From assembly GCA_002405805.1 (NCBI GenBank), contig DHMN01000075.1, positions 368-21,221 on the forward strand: 20,854 bases of DNA, read 5' to 3'. The notes beneath the pieces were generated by a model. It saw only the letters and a list, made by a program, of their open reading frames with translations. It had not been told where the DNA came from and ran no database searches. This DNA is from Cyanobacteria bacterium UBA4641. GTDB lineage: Bacteria; Cyanobacteriota; Vampirovibrionia; Gastranaerophilales; Gastranaerophilaceae. Below are positions 6,870 to 14,504 of the stretch, in pieces. Both the position numbers and the translations under genes were made by a program. Positions within the stretch are counted from its first letter, which is position 1; every line of letters starts with the position of its first letter.

Positions 6870-7742
6870 ATGGATATCCGTTTATTAAAATATTTTTTAG
6901 CCGTGGCAATAGAAGAAAATATCACACATGCAGCTGAAAAATTATATATCTCCCAACCCTCACTATCAAAGCAATTAATGGAACTTGAAAAAGAATTGGG
7001 TAAAAAACTTTTGATTAGAGGAAAAAGGAAAATAACTCTAACAGAAGAAGGAATTATTCTGCGAAAAAGAGCAGAAGAAATAGTTTCTTTGCTTGAAAAA
7101 ACAGAAAAAGAAATTGGGTCAGATTTAAGCAATATCGAAGGAGAAATTTCTATTGGTGGGAATCCTGCAAAAACAATATTAAAAACAGCATCAAATTTAA
7201 TAAAAAAATATAATGATGTCAGGTTTAATTTTTATAGTGGTGATGCGGAAGATGTATGCGAAAGACTAGAACACGGAAGTTTAGATTTTGCAGTCTTACT
7301 AGAACCTGTTGATAGTGTGAAATATGATTATATATCTTTACCTGACGGTTCGGAGTGGGGAATATTAGTGCCATCCGATTGCAAACTAGCAAAACAACAA
7401 TTTATAACAAAAGAAGATTTGAAATCTTTACCACTAATTTTGCATAGAAGAATTGGATTACAACAGGCTATTGCCAAGTGGGCTGATACGAATTTAGAAG
7501 ATTTAAAGATTGTAGCATCTTATAATGTTGTGCAAGGTAGTCCAATTTCGTTTGTAGAAAGTGGATTGGGATATTTTCTGACAACAAAAGATTTGATTGA
7601 ACAAAGTCTTAATGGAAAGGTATGTTTTATACCTTTAGAGCCCAAACTCACTACAAAATACGCTTTGGTTTGGAAACGCTATCCAATATTTACAAGACCT
7701 GCAAATGCATTCTTAGAAGAAATAAGGAATCTTTTGAAATAA
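6870..7742 (+). CDS. LysR-family transcriptional regulator
   Basis: A 290-residue regulator. The winged helix-turn-helix occupies residues 1-60: LLKYFLAVAIEENITHAAEKLYISQPSLSKQL, then LGKKLLIRGKRKITLTEEG. A linker helix and a two-lobe periplasmic-binding-type effector domain follow (about 90-290, starting GEISIGGNP). The family binds a small ligand and controls the divergent gene, so MATE and the aldo/keto reductase are the likely targets, plus its own gene. A weak TTAGG site precedes the ATG. It ends 23 bases before the convergent YkgJ-type gene. Confidence 0.93.
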   Translation: MDIRLLKYFLAVAIEENITHAAEKLYISQPSLSKQLMELEKELGKKLLIRGKRKITLTEEGIILRKRAEEIVSLLEKTEKEIGSDLSNIEGEISIGGNPAKTILKTASNLIKKYNDVRFNFYSGDAEDVCERLEHGSLDFAVLLEPVDSVKYDYISLPDGSEWGILVPSDCKLAKQQFITKEDLKSLPLILHRRIGLQQAIAKWADTNLEDLKIVASYNVVQGSPISFVESGLGYFLTTKDLIEQSLNGKVCFIPLEPKLTTKYALVWKRYPIFTRPANAFLEEIRNLLK

Positions 7743-7765
7743 TATTTATATCGATATTATGAAAT

Positions 7766-8170
7766 TTACACCTTCAAATAATCCTCAAACTTCTTAATAT
7801 TAACCGTATACCCACAGCCATCGTGAAGTTTGGCAGGGTAGGAAATTCTTTTAACAGGATATTTTCGGCACATGTGCGGACGATGTTTGTAATCAGAGCA
7901 TAACCCTTCCGGTGTCACCAACTTGCAAGCGAAAATCAAGTTTCCTTCGGAGTCCTTCCCTTTTATGTAAAATCTTTTGTAGGTCGGGAAAAGAGTCTGC
8001 ATAATTTTAAATTCTTTTTCTGTATAGGTGTCGACACTGTACATATAGTTACAGCATTTGCCACATTTTTTGCACTTTCCTGTTATTTCATACGATAGCT
8101 TTTCCGGTACGAAATTTGAAAGAAATTCATATATTATTGATTTAATAAAGTCTGGTAGTAGTTTAAACAT
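7766..8170 (-). CDS. YkgJ-type cysteine-cluster (zinc/iron-chelating) protein
   Basis: A 134-residue member of the YkgJ/UPF0153 family. The signature CKKCGKCC gives Cys33, 36, 39 and 40. A second set follows (Cys82, then GLCSDYKHRPHMCRKYP with Cys91 and Cys101, and Cys119), eight cysteines in all, arranged to bind a metal. The family is proposed to chelate zinc or iron; the biochemical role is not settled. The first 30 residues (LLPDFIKSIIYEFLSNFV) look like an amphipathic helix. No Shine-Dalgarno sequence is seen before the ATG. It diverges from the MlaD gene, with 67 bases between the two starts. Confidence 0.85.
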   Translation of the reverse strand: MFKLLPDFIKSIIYEFLSNFVPEKLSYEITGKCKKCGKCCNYMYSVDTYTEKEFKIMQTLFPTYKRFYIKGKDSEGNLIFACKLVTPEGLCSDYKHRPHMCRKYPVKRISYPAKLHDGCGYTVNIKKFEDYLKV

Positions 8171-8237
8171 TGCAAAATAATATAAAATTGTCTGTTACAA
8201 GTTATATTATAGGATAATTTTGTGTATAATAAAAATT

Positions 8238-8864
8238 ATGAAGAGTTTTAATAAAATTCGAGTATATGCGTGGGCAGAATTTGGTATTTGGTTAATTATT
8301 GTTGCCGCAATTGTTTTAGGGTTCAGATATCATCATTATCAAGAGCAAAAACAATTTAAAAACTACCAAATTTTTATGGAAGATGTTGACGGTTTGATTG
8401 TCGGTTCGCCTGTCAAGTTTTTGGGTGTGCAAATCGGCTATGTCAAAAAAATCCAAATAATTTCCAATGACGTATATATAAAATTTGCAATAACTCAAAA
8501 AGATTTAACTTTGCCTGTCGGTTCTATTGCAACAGTTGAGGCATCAGGCTTGGGCGGTTCAAAAGCCCTTGAAATTTATCCGCCTGATAAAACCAATCCG
8601 ACAGACAAAATCATTGTATCTAAAGACCCAACAAGGTTGAGCAAGGTTATGGGACTGTTTGATAGTATCTTTAAAGAATTGGATTCAATTATCACAACGA
8701 TGAATAATTCTGCAAGTCAGTTTGAATTTACATCAAGCGGAAAAGTTCCGAAAAATGTTGTCACTCCTGCAGATGCAAATAGTGATTTAGAAAATTTCAA
8801 TCGCTCATTAGATAAGATGATTGAGGCAGAACAAAATATGACAAAGAATTTTAAAAAGAAATAA
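8238..8864 (+). CDS. MlaD/MCE-domain lipid-transport protein
   Basis: A 208-residue protein with one N-terminal membrane anchor (about residues 12-31, FGIWLIIVAAIVLGF) and a single MCE/MlaD domain (about 40-115). The core is recognisable: MEDVDGLIVGSPVKFLGVQIGYV, then LPVGSIATVEASGLGG. A short helical tail ends in lysines. MlaD-type proteins form a hexameric ring that ferries phospholipid between the two membranes of diderm cells, working with a permease and an ATPase that are not in this window. The frame is open from a TTG at 8220, but I start at the ATG at 8238. There is no ribosome site; a TATAAT at 8225-8230 would place transcription almost exactly at the ATG. The uracil phosphoribosyltransferase follows 21 bases later. 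Confidence 0.87.
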   Translation: MKSFNKIRVYAWAEFGIWLIIVAAIVLGFRYHHYQEQKQFKNYQIFMEDVDGLIVGSPVKFLGVQIGYVKKIQIISNDVYIKFAITQKDLTLPVGSIATVEASGLGGSKALEIYPPDKTNPTDKIIVSKDPTRLSKVMGLFDSIFKELDSIITTMNNSASQFEFTSSGKVPKNVVTPADANSDLENFNRSLDKMIEAEQNMTKNFKKK

Positions 8865-8885
8865 TAAAAAAGAAGGTGGGTTTGT

Positions 8886-9536
8886 ATGTATATGGATAAT
8901 GTTAGAGTAATAAATAACCCTGTTGTGTTGCTAAATTTATGCACAATGAGGGATAAAAACACTGATAGCCAAGGTGTTAGGATTGCAACAAGAAAAATTA
9001 CAAGATGTCTTTTGTATGAGGCTGCAAAAAATTTACCGCTTGTTGAAAGAGATGTCACAACACCTCTTACGACATTCAGAGCAAAAACGGTTGACCCTGA
9101 TATAAATTTAATCATTTCACCGATTTTGCGTGCAGGTTTGATTTTCACAGATGAGGCAATTGATATTTTGCCACAAGCAACTATTCGCCATATCGGAATG
9201 TATAGGGATGAAAAGACTTTGAAACCTGTTTGGTATTACAACAAAGTTCCTATGGAAGCGGATAATCCTGAAAAATTCTACATCTATATTACAGACCCAA
9301 TGCTTGCTACAGGTAATTCTCTTTTGGCAGCAATTGAATTGTATGCAAATAAAGGTATTCCGATTAAAAATATCAAGTGTATTTGTATAATTGCAGCACC
9401 TGAAGGTCTAAAAAATATTTATGAAAAATATCCTGATATTGAAATCATTACAGCTGCAGTGGATGACCATTTGAATGAAAAAGGCTACATAGTCCCAGGG
9501 ATGGGCGATGCAGGCGATAGAATATTTAATACATAG
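8886..9536 (+). CDS. upp: Uracil phosphoribosyltransferase
   Basis: A 216-residue cytoplasmic enzyme converting uracil and PRPP to UMP in pyrimidine salvage. Diagnostic segments appear in order: LRAGL (residues 81-85), MYRDEKTLKPVWYY (105-118), the PRPP loop DPMLATGNS (137-145) and, near the end, PGMGDAGDRIFNT. The PRPP loop has Asn144 where most family members have Gly, and the final motif has Asn where many have Gly. These are small departures that should not abolish activity. AAGGTGG lies 6 bases before the ATG. It is probably co-transcribed with the MlaD gene and is followed by a strong terminator. Confidence 0.93.
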   Translation: MYMDNVRVINNPVVLLNLCTMRDKNTDSQGVRIATRKITRCLLYEAAKNLPLVERDVTTPLTTFRAKTVDPDINLIISPILRAGLIFTDEAIDILPQATIRHIGMYRDEKTLKPVWYYNKVPMEADNPEKFYIYITDPMLATGNSLLAAIELYANKGIPIKNIKCICIIAAPEGLKNIYEKYPDIEIITAAVDDHLNEKGYIVPGMGDAGDRIFNT

Positions 9537-9563
9537 ATAGTTTTGTAAAATTTGTTTACATAA

Positions 9564-9608
9564 ATAACGGTATTTTTAAAGTTTATTTTAAAAGTGCCGT
9601 TATTTTTT
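9564..9608 (+). terminator. Rho-independent terminator after upp
   Basis: A 17-bp stem with two T-G pairs: left arm 9564-9580 starts ATAACGG, right arm 9587-9603 ends CCGTTAT. The loop is GTTTAT and the tail is TTTTTT at 9603-9608. It separates the mlaD-upp operon from the cell-wall hydrolases. Confidence 0.85.
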
Positions 9609-9640
9609 CATGTGTGTAACTTTGTTATTGGAGAAATTTA

Positions 9641-11710
9641 ATGACACAAGGTGTAAATGGCGTAAATACCGCCGGTAGTAATAAACAAATAAAAGTAACA
9701 AGGCAAACAGAGTTGACTATCCGTGCAGGAGAGAGTTTGTCCGTTTTGGCTCAAAAATTTGGAATGGGTCAAAAAGAATTTATGGAATGGACAGGATTGA
9801 AAAGTCCAAATCTGAAAGCAGGACAAAAGATAAAACTCCCAACGGCGACAGTTCCTGAAGGTCGCGGAATCATGGCTGTTGCAAGAGATTCAGGCATGAC
9901 TTTTGCTGATTTTTGTAAGTTGAATAATATTCCCAAAACTTACACACCATCAAAAGGCGAAATATTTTACATAAAACGCGGTAATGTTCAAAAGACTTCT
10001 GCAAATTCGGTTGCAACACCACAAAAAGCAACGATGGCAAAAACTGCCAAACAAAAAACTGTTCAGCAGACAAAAACCGCCTCACGTGCTGCAAAACCAA
10101 GCCCTGCAGGTGTAAACAAGGTGAAATACGGTTCATCTTATACTCCTGATGAACTCGGCAAACGAATTTACCAAAAATCAGAATATTACTATGGTGCTGT
10201 CGGCAAGCCCGATTTTGATGCTTTGCTTAACGAAATCAACCCTAAAAATGTTGAATCCGTTCTGAAATCTTATAAAAACAATCCTAAAAACACATCAAAA
10301 GAAAGTTTAATAAACACTTTGACAAGTGAAGTCAGCAGTGATAAAAACAAACGAAAAGCTGCAGTTATGAAGGTGTATGACTCTTTGGCAAGAGCAAAAG
10401 GCACACCTGCAAGTGTTCGAGCTAATTTTGCTAAAGAATTGGATAGTCAATTCAAATCATTTGGTATGGTAAGTACCACAAAACTTGATGAAACTTTGAA
10501 CCGAATGATGGCAACACCAAATGAACTTGCGACAAAAATGAAATTTGATATTGATAGCAAATCAGGTGCAATCGGCAAATCTTCATTCCAAGAATTGCTG
10601 TCACTGGTCAATTCAAAGAACGCATCAGCCGTAATAAAATCGTATGATAAAATCGGCAGAGGCAGTTCTTTAATAAAAGATATTACCCATGAAATCGGTA
10701 ATAACAAAGATGTTCGTAAAAAAGCAGTAATGCACATTTATGACTCTTTGGCAAAAGAGAAAAACACATCTCCTGCTCATCGTGCAGCTTTTGTCAAAGA
10801 ATTAAACAATCAATTTAATTCTTGGGGAATGGTTGATACCAAGAAAATGGACTCAATGATTGCAGGCATGTTAAAAACTCAATCAACTGCAAGCACACAA
10901 AAAGCTGCTGCTCCAAAGAAAACAGTAACACCAAAAGGTGTAAAAGTTGCTCAAAATGAGCGATATGTACCAAACGGATTTGAGGTTGCAGTTGGTGGAA
11001 AGCGCAGTGTAGCAAGTACAGGCGCAATCCCTTCTATTCCTGTAAATGACAAAGGCGAAGTTATTGCAGAAGTCATAAAATTCAAACCGAGCAATCTGAA
11101 CGGACCATTGAAGGGTAAGACCATTATGGTTAATGCAGGACACGGTTGGGGCAAAACTAAAAACTTCAAACCGGGGACACGAGCAACTGACTCTAATGGC
11201 AAAACTATTCCTGAATGGTACAAAAACAGAAATTTTGCCGACCAATTGGTAAAACAATTGTCCAGTCAGGGTGCAACTGTTATTTATACGGCAGGTGATG
11301 CAAAACCTGTTTGCGATGCAAAGCGACAATATAAAGCCGATATGTTAATTAGTTTACATTGTAATGCTTCAAACAATAAAGATGTACGCGGATTAGACGT
11401 ATTTTATGCTGCAGGTTCAGGCATTGGCAAAAATTTTGCTCAAATAGCAGAAAAGCACTTAGATACATTGGTTTCATTCGGCAAACAGGGTGGCAAAAAC
11501 GACCATTGTAGAACACGCGCGGATAATGAAGGGCAACATACTTCTATCGGGATTTTGCAGGTAAATAAAGAAAAAACACCTTCAATACTTATTGAAATGG
11601 GTTATCAATCAAACGAAACCGATTTGAAAAACATTGATTCCGCAAACTTCCGTCAAGATTCAATGAAACGCGTTGCAGATGCGGTTAAAGAATATTTTCA
11701 TGTGAAATAA
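9641..11710 (+). CDS. LysM-containing N-acetylmuramoyl-L-alanine amidase (Amidase_3)
   Basis: A 689-residue peptidoglycan hydrolase that cleaves the MurNAc-L-Ala bond. Order: LysM (about 24-68, ending LKAGQKIKLP); a weaker second LysM-like stretch (about 72-112); a Lys/Ala/Thr-rich linker; an unknown module repeated in tandem (about 170-289 and 294-411); another linker; and a zinc amidase domain (about 495-689). Zinc and catalytic residues are visible: His501 in NAGHG, Glu525 in EWYKN, His573 in LHCNA and Glu652 in IEMGYQSNETD. There is no signal peptide or membrane anchor, which is unusual for a cell-wall enzyme outside phage. GGAG stands 8 bases before the ATG. The lysozyme gene follows 11 bases later. 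Confidence 0.9.
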   Translation: MTQGVNGVNTAGSNKQIKVTRQTELTIRAGESLSVLAQKFGMGQKEFMEWTGLKSPNLKAGQKIKLPTATVPEGRGIMAVARDSGMTFADFCKLNNIPKTYTPSKGEIFYIKRGNVQKTSANSVATPQKATMAKTAKQKTVQQTKTASRAAKPSPAGVNKVKYGSSYTPDELGKRIYQKSEYYYGAVGKPDFDALLNEINPKNVESVLKSYKNNPKNTSKESLINTLTSEVSSDKNKRKAAVMKVYDSLARAKGTPASVRANFAKELDSQFKSFGMVSTTKLDETLNRMMATPNELATKMKFDIDSKSGAIGKSSFQELLSLVNSKNASAVIKSYDKIGRGSSLIKDITHEIGNNKDVRKKAVMHIYDSLAKEKNTSPAHRAAFVKELNNQFNSWGMVDTKKMDSMIAGMLKTQSTASTQKAAAPKKTVTPKGVKVAQNERYVPNGFEVAVGGKRSVASTGAIPSIPVNDKGEVIAEVIKFKPSNLNGPLKGKTIMVNAGHGWGKTKNFKPGTRATDSNGKTIPEWYKNRNFADQLVKQLSSQGATVIYTAGDAKPVCDAKRQYKADMLISLHCNASNNKDVRGLDVFYAAGSGIGKNFAQIAEKHLDTLVSFGKQGGKNDHCRTRADNEGQHTSIGILQVNKEKTPSILIEMGYQSNETDLKNIDSANFRQDSMKRVADAVKEYFHVK

Positions 11711-11721
11711 AGGATGATTAT

Positions 11722-12777
11722 ATGGATTGGCTTACTAAAATATGGAACTCAATAAAAACGACTTTTTCGGGAAGTGGTTCTACTCCTGTGACATCAAAAT
11801 CGTCAGTAAAACAGCCGATTTTTAAAGGTACAAAGCGAACTGCCCAGCCTAACGAAATCCCTATGATGCGCGAAATTTCTGATGAGCAAATTCAAGCAAA
11901 CCGCGTTCGCTCAAAATATATCACGACAGTAAAAAATCCTCCGTACAAATTGAAACAAGGAGATTCTATAGACAAAATCGCACAAAAGTTTGGGGTGGAA
12001 ACTCTAAGTATTCTTGCATATAACGGTTTAGATGAAAAATCTGCCAAAACGCTAAAAGCAGGTCAGACTTTGAAGATTCCACCTTCTCGAAAAATAAAAA
12101 ATGTGAAAAGTCTAAATGATATTGCAAAATCAATGGGCGTAAGCCTTGATTTTGTTAAACGGCTTAAAAAACTTGAAGATAAAGGCTTACCTGAAAATAA
12201 ATTCCATAATACCCCATACACGGATAATGCAGGCGTTCCGACAATTGGAATTGGACACGCGCTGAAAAAAGGCGACCCTAAACAACTTTCAAACGCACAG
12301 GTTTGCGAATTGTGTGCAAAAGACTTGCTCAAGGTGGAAGAAAATCTTTGTGCAAAACTTGGGCAAAAAAATTATGCAAGAATGCCACAGAGTATGAAAG
12401 AAGCCTTGCTTGATATGGCGTTTAACAAAGGCGTTGATGTGCTAGACAAAACATCCGGCATGGTGTATTGTCTAAAAACAGGCAAATATGAGGCTGCAAT
12501 AAATAAAATGACATATAACAAATCTTCTGCGACAGGAAAAGAAATGAGTGGATTGTCCAAACGTCGTTTGTTTGATATTTCTGTAGCAACAAGGATGTAT
12601 AAAGGTAAAATTCCACAAAGTAATATAAATACCGCACAACAAGTGTATAATCACGGAATTGAGCTTTTGCGCCAAGAATGTAAGTCAAAGGGTATCAATT
12701 TTGAAAACATGCTTGCGGGTTATAACAAAGACGTCCAAGGTTACTTCGGCAATAGACTAAAACTAATCACGAAGTAG
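11722..12777 (+). CDS. LysM-containing T4-type lysozyme (GH24)
   Basis: A 351-residue muramidase cutting the MurNAc-GlcNAc bond. The N-terminal 60 residues are polar and carry FKGT (34-37). LysM follows at about 74-119 (YKLKQGDSIDKIAQKFGV ... LKAGQTLKIP), then a short LysM-like relic. The GH24 domain starts near residue 145. Its T4-lysozyme triad is present: Glu152 (KKLED), Asp168 (PYTDNAG) and Thr174 (PTIGIGH), with the usual six-residue Asp-to-Thr spacing. Like the preceding amidase it has no signal peptide. AAGGA lies 8 bases before the ATG. Together they supply both glycan-strand and stem-peptide cleavage, as in phage lysis sets, though no holin or phage gene is seen nearby. Confidence 0.9.
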   Translation: MDWLTKIWNSIKTTFSGSGSTPVTSKSSVKQPIFKGTKRTAQPNEIPMMREISDEQIQANRVRSKYITTVKNPPYKLKQGDSIDKIAQKFGVETLSILAYNGLDEKSAKTLKAGQTLKIPPSRKIKNVKSLNDIAKSMGVSLDFVKRLKKLEDKGLPENKFHNTPYTDNAGVPTIGIGHALKKGDPKQLSNAQVCELCAKDLLKVEENLCAKLGQKNYARMPQSMKEALLDMAFNKGVDVLDKTSGMVYCLKTGKYEAAINKMTYNKSSATGKEMSGLSKRRLFDISVATRMYKGKIPQSNINTAQQVYNHGIELLRQECKSKGINFENMLAGYNKDVQGYFGNRLKLITK

Positions 12778-12816
12778 TGGTTTCTGTCGGCTTGGCAAAG
12801 CCGACCTACAAAATTA

Positions 12817-12886
12817 ATTATCACGTCATCACAAGGAAAGTTTACTTGCAAAGGTGTCATTGGTTAGTACGAAGTGACGTGATAAT
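12817..12886. repeat. 70-bp unit bounded by 12-bp perfect inverted repeats
   Basis: ATTATCACGTCA at 12817-12828 is matched exactly by TGACGTGATAAT at 12875-12886, with 46 bases between. This could be a miniature mobile unit or a long-stem hairpin. No flanking target duplication is obvious. Confidence 0.55.
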
Positions 12887-13090
12887 CCACAACATATCGG
12901 TCATATCCCCCACCTCGAAATCAAAGATTTCACTAACCTCTCACAAAACAATTCACTGGATTGTTTTGTTCGGCAGAGGCACTAGGGGCAGACATATTGT
13001 TATTTTTGCAGTGGATTACTACGTCGCGCTGTAATGGTTATTATTTCATTTGTAAAACAAGGCTCCTCGTAATGACATATTTTTTATACC

Positions 13091-13117
13091 GTCACCCTGA
13101 ACTTGTTTCAGGGTGAC
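13091..13117. repeat. Perfect 11-bp-stem repeat hairpin
   Basis: GTCACCCTGAA (13091-13101) and TTCAGGGTGAC (13107-13117) pair perfectly around a CTTGT loop. The element resembles short palindromic repeats dispersed in many bacterial genomes. A degenerate relative appears at 101-190. Confidence 0.65.
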
Positions 13118-13216
13118 ATGTTTGCTTTTCAAAAGCAAATTTTACATTACGACATCCAAAAACCTAACAAATATATTACGAAATATTGAAATAGATGAAA
13201 AGTTAAATTTTTTGTA

Positions 13217-13222
13217 TATAAT
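13217..13222 (+). promoter_or_regulatory. Possible -10 box of ftsZ
   Basis: A perfect TATAAT lies 24 bases before the ftsZ ATG. No good -35 is found at 16-18 bases (best is GATGAA at 13194-13199), so the assignment is tentative. Confidence 0.35.
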
Positions 13223-13246
13223 ATATAGTAAAATGTAGGAGGAACA

Positions 13247-14389
13247 ATGGAAAATATAGTATCAAGTTACGGAAGTGACCAGAGAAATAATATAAATCCG
13301 ACCAAAATCAAAGTTATTGGTGTTGGTGGTGGTGGCGGAAACGCTGTCAACAGAATGGTAAAAGCCAAACTTGCAGGTGTTGAATTTTGGCTTATGAATA
13401 CAGATTTGCAAGTTTTGACATATAGCAATGTAGAAAATAAATTACAGTTGGGTACAACGACAACCAAAGGACTTGGCTCCGGCGGTGACCCATCAACAGG
13501 TGAAAAAGCTGCTATCGAAGTTAAGGACGATATCACAAAAGCATTAGACGGTGCTGATATGGTATTTATCACTGCCGGTATGGGCGGTGGCACAGGTACA
13601 GGTGCTGCTCCTGTTGTTGCTCAAATTGCAAAAGATTTGGGAATTTTGACAATCGCGTTTGTTACAAAACCTTTCTGTTGGGAAGGTAAAAAGAGAATGG
13701 CTCAAGCTGAAGCAGGTATTGAAAAACTTAGAAAATACGTTGATGCAATTCTTGTTGTTCCAAATGACAAGTTGTTACAAGTTGTAGAACGTCAATTAGG
13801 CTTGAGAGAAGCTTTCTGCGTTACAGATGAAGTTCTATACAGAGGTATTCAAGGTATTTCAGATATCATCACAATCCCTGGTATGATTAACATTGACTTT
13901 GCGGATGTTAGAAAAGTTGTTAAAGATTCAGGTACAGCATTGATGGGTATTGGTAGAGCGCAAGGCGAAGGCAGAGCAATCAAGGCTGCTGAAATGGCTA
14001 TCAATTCTCAATTGTTGGAATCTTCAATTGATGGAGCATCTGGTATTATCGTAAATATCACAGGTAGCTCAAATATGACATTGTATGAAATCAACGATGC
14101 TACAAGCATTATCAACAACGTTGTAAGAGATGATGCTGATGTAATCATCGGTACTGCTATCAATGATTCATTTCAAAATGAAATCCAAATTACCGTTATT
14201 GCAACAGGTTTTACTGATAAAGGCAACCAAAGCGCAATCAATACTCCGCAAATCTCTGCTGCTGAGTATTTCCAAGGTAAAACTTCAACTCAATCAAATG
14301 TTGGAACAAGTTCATCAAACTTGGCAGGCGGATTCCCTAAAATGCCATCAATGAATTTGGATGTTCCTGATTTTTTGAGAAAAAACTAA
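13247..14389 (+). CDS. ftsZ: Cell-division GTPase FtsZ
   Basis: A 380-residue tubulin homologue that polymerises into the Z-ring at midcell and recruits the division machinery. The GTP-binding tubulin signature GGGTGTGA is at residues 113-120. The synergy loop GMINIDFADVR carries the catalytic aspartates. The core ends near residue 320; a linker of about 50 residues, rich in Ser, Thr and Gln, leads to the conserved C-terminal peptide DVPDFLRKN that binds FtsA/ZipA/SepF-type partners. AGGAGG stands 5 bases before the ATG. It is not in a dcw cluster here (no ftsA, ftsQ or mur neighbours) and is closed by a strong terminator. Length is normal. Confidence 0.97.
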   Translation: MENIVSSYGSDQRNNINPTKIKVIGVGGGGGNAVNRMVKAKLAGVEFWLMNTDLQVLTYSNVENKLQLGTTTTKGLGSGGDPSTGEKAAIEVKDDITKALDGADMVFITAGMGGGTGTGAAPVVAQIAKDLGILTIAFVTKPFCWEGKKRMAQAEAGIEKLRKYVDAILVVPNDKLLQVVERQLGLREAFCVTDEVLYRGIQGISDIITIPGMINIDFADVRKVVKDSGTALMGIGRAQGEGRAIKAAEMAINSQLLESSIDGASGIIVNITGSSNMTLYEINDATSIINNVVRDDADVIIGTAINDSFQNEIQITVIATGFTDKGNQSAINTPQISAAEYFQGKTSTQSNVGTSSSNLAGGFPKMPSMNLDVPDFLRKN

Positions 14390-14409
14390 AAATCTAAATT
14401 ATAACAATT

Positions 14410-14441
14410 AAAAAAGGAAAGTCGTTTGGCTTTCCTTTTTT
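14410..14441. terminator. Bidirectional terminator between ftsZ and the giant gene
   Basis: Twelve-bp perfect arms, AAAAAAGGAAAG (14410-14421) and CTTTCCTTTTTT (14430-14441), flank the loop TCGTTTGG. Each strand ends in a T-run, so the hairpin should stop both converging transcripts. Confidence 0.88.
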
Positions 14442-14504
14442 GTTGTGTTAAGTCGTATAATAATGTCGACATACTTTTCAGCAATCGAAATTTTCACATA
14501 ATTA

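Larger units (their letters stand above)
12778..13246. repeat. Palindrome-rich intergenic island
   Basis: No convincing gene lies here; an 85-codon open frame from 12777 runs straight through the palindromes. In order: hairpin GTCGGCTT-GGCA-AAGCCGAC (12786-12805); 12-bp perfect inverted repeat (12817-12828 with 12875-12886); hairpin GAAATC-AAA-GATTTC (12917-12931); hairpin ACAAAACAAT / ATTGTTTTGT (12943-12969); GGCTCCTCGTAATGAC (13061-13076); hairpin GTCACCCTGAA / TTCAGGGTGAC (13091-13117); hairpin TTTGCTTT / AAAGCAAA (13121-13139). None is followed by a T-run, so they look like dispersed repeats. The last 100 bases hold the ftsZ upstream region. Confidence 0.7.

Noticed and set aside
8717..9148. 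143-codon minus-strand frame with hydrophobic stretch across mlaD and upp
   Set aside because: It is antisense to the junction of two genes with clear motifs. The hydrophobic run is the mirror of charged plus-strand codons.
10883..11329. 148-codon minus-strand frame inside the amidase gene
   Set aside because: Antisense shadow of a strongly supported gene. Its Cys/Phe-rich composition is typical of reverse-frame reading of Lys- and Ala-rich coding DNA.
9641..12777. Prophage lysis module
   Set aside because: The enzymes resemble endolysins, but no holin, terminase, capsid, tail or integrase gene is in the window, and ftsZ follows directly.
12786..12805. Hairpin directly after the lysozyme gene as a terminator
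   Set aside because: The 8-bp stem is strong, but no T-run follows (CTACAAAATT), so I list it as part of the repeat island.
12777..13034. 85-codon open frame after the lysozyme gene
   Set aside because: It overlaps the lysozyme stop, runs through several perfect hairpins, has no ribosome site and its product resembles no protein.
12778..13140. CRISPR array
   Set aside because: The palindromes differ in sequence and spacing; there is no repeated unit with regular spacers and no cas gene nearby.
13267..13593. 108-codon minus-strand frame inside ftsZ
   Set aside because: It is antisense to the conserved GTP-binding core of ftsZ; its proline-rich product reflects the complement of glycine codons.
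14271..14285. FQGK in the FtsZ linker as a further copy of the FxG tag
   Set aside because: It lies in the C-terminal linker, not at an N-terminus, and FtsZ is a cytoplasmic core protein; probably coincidence.
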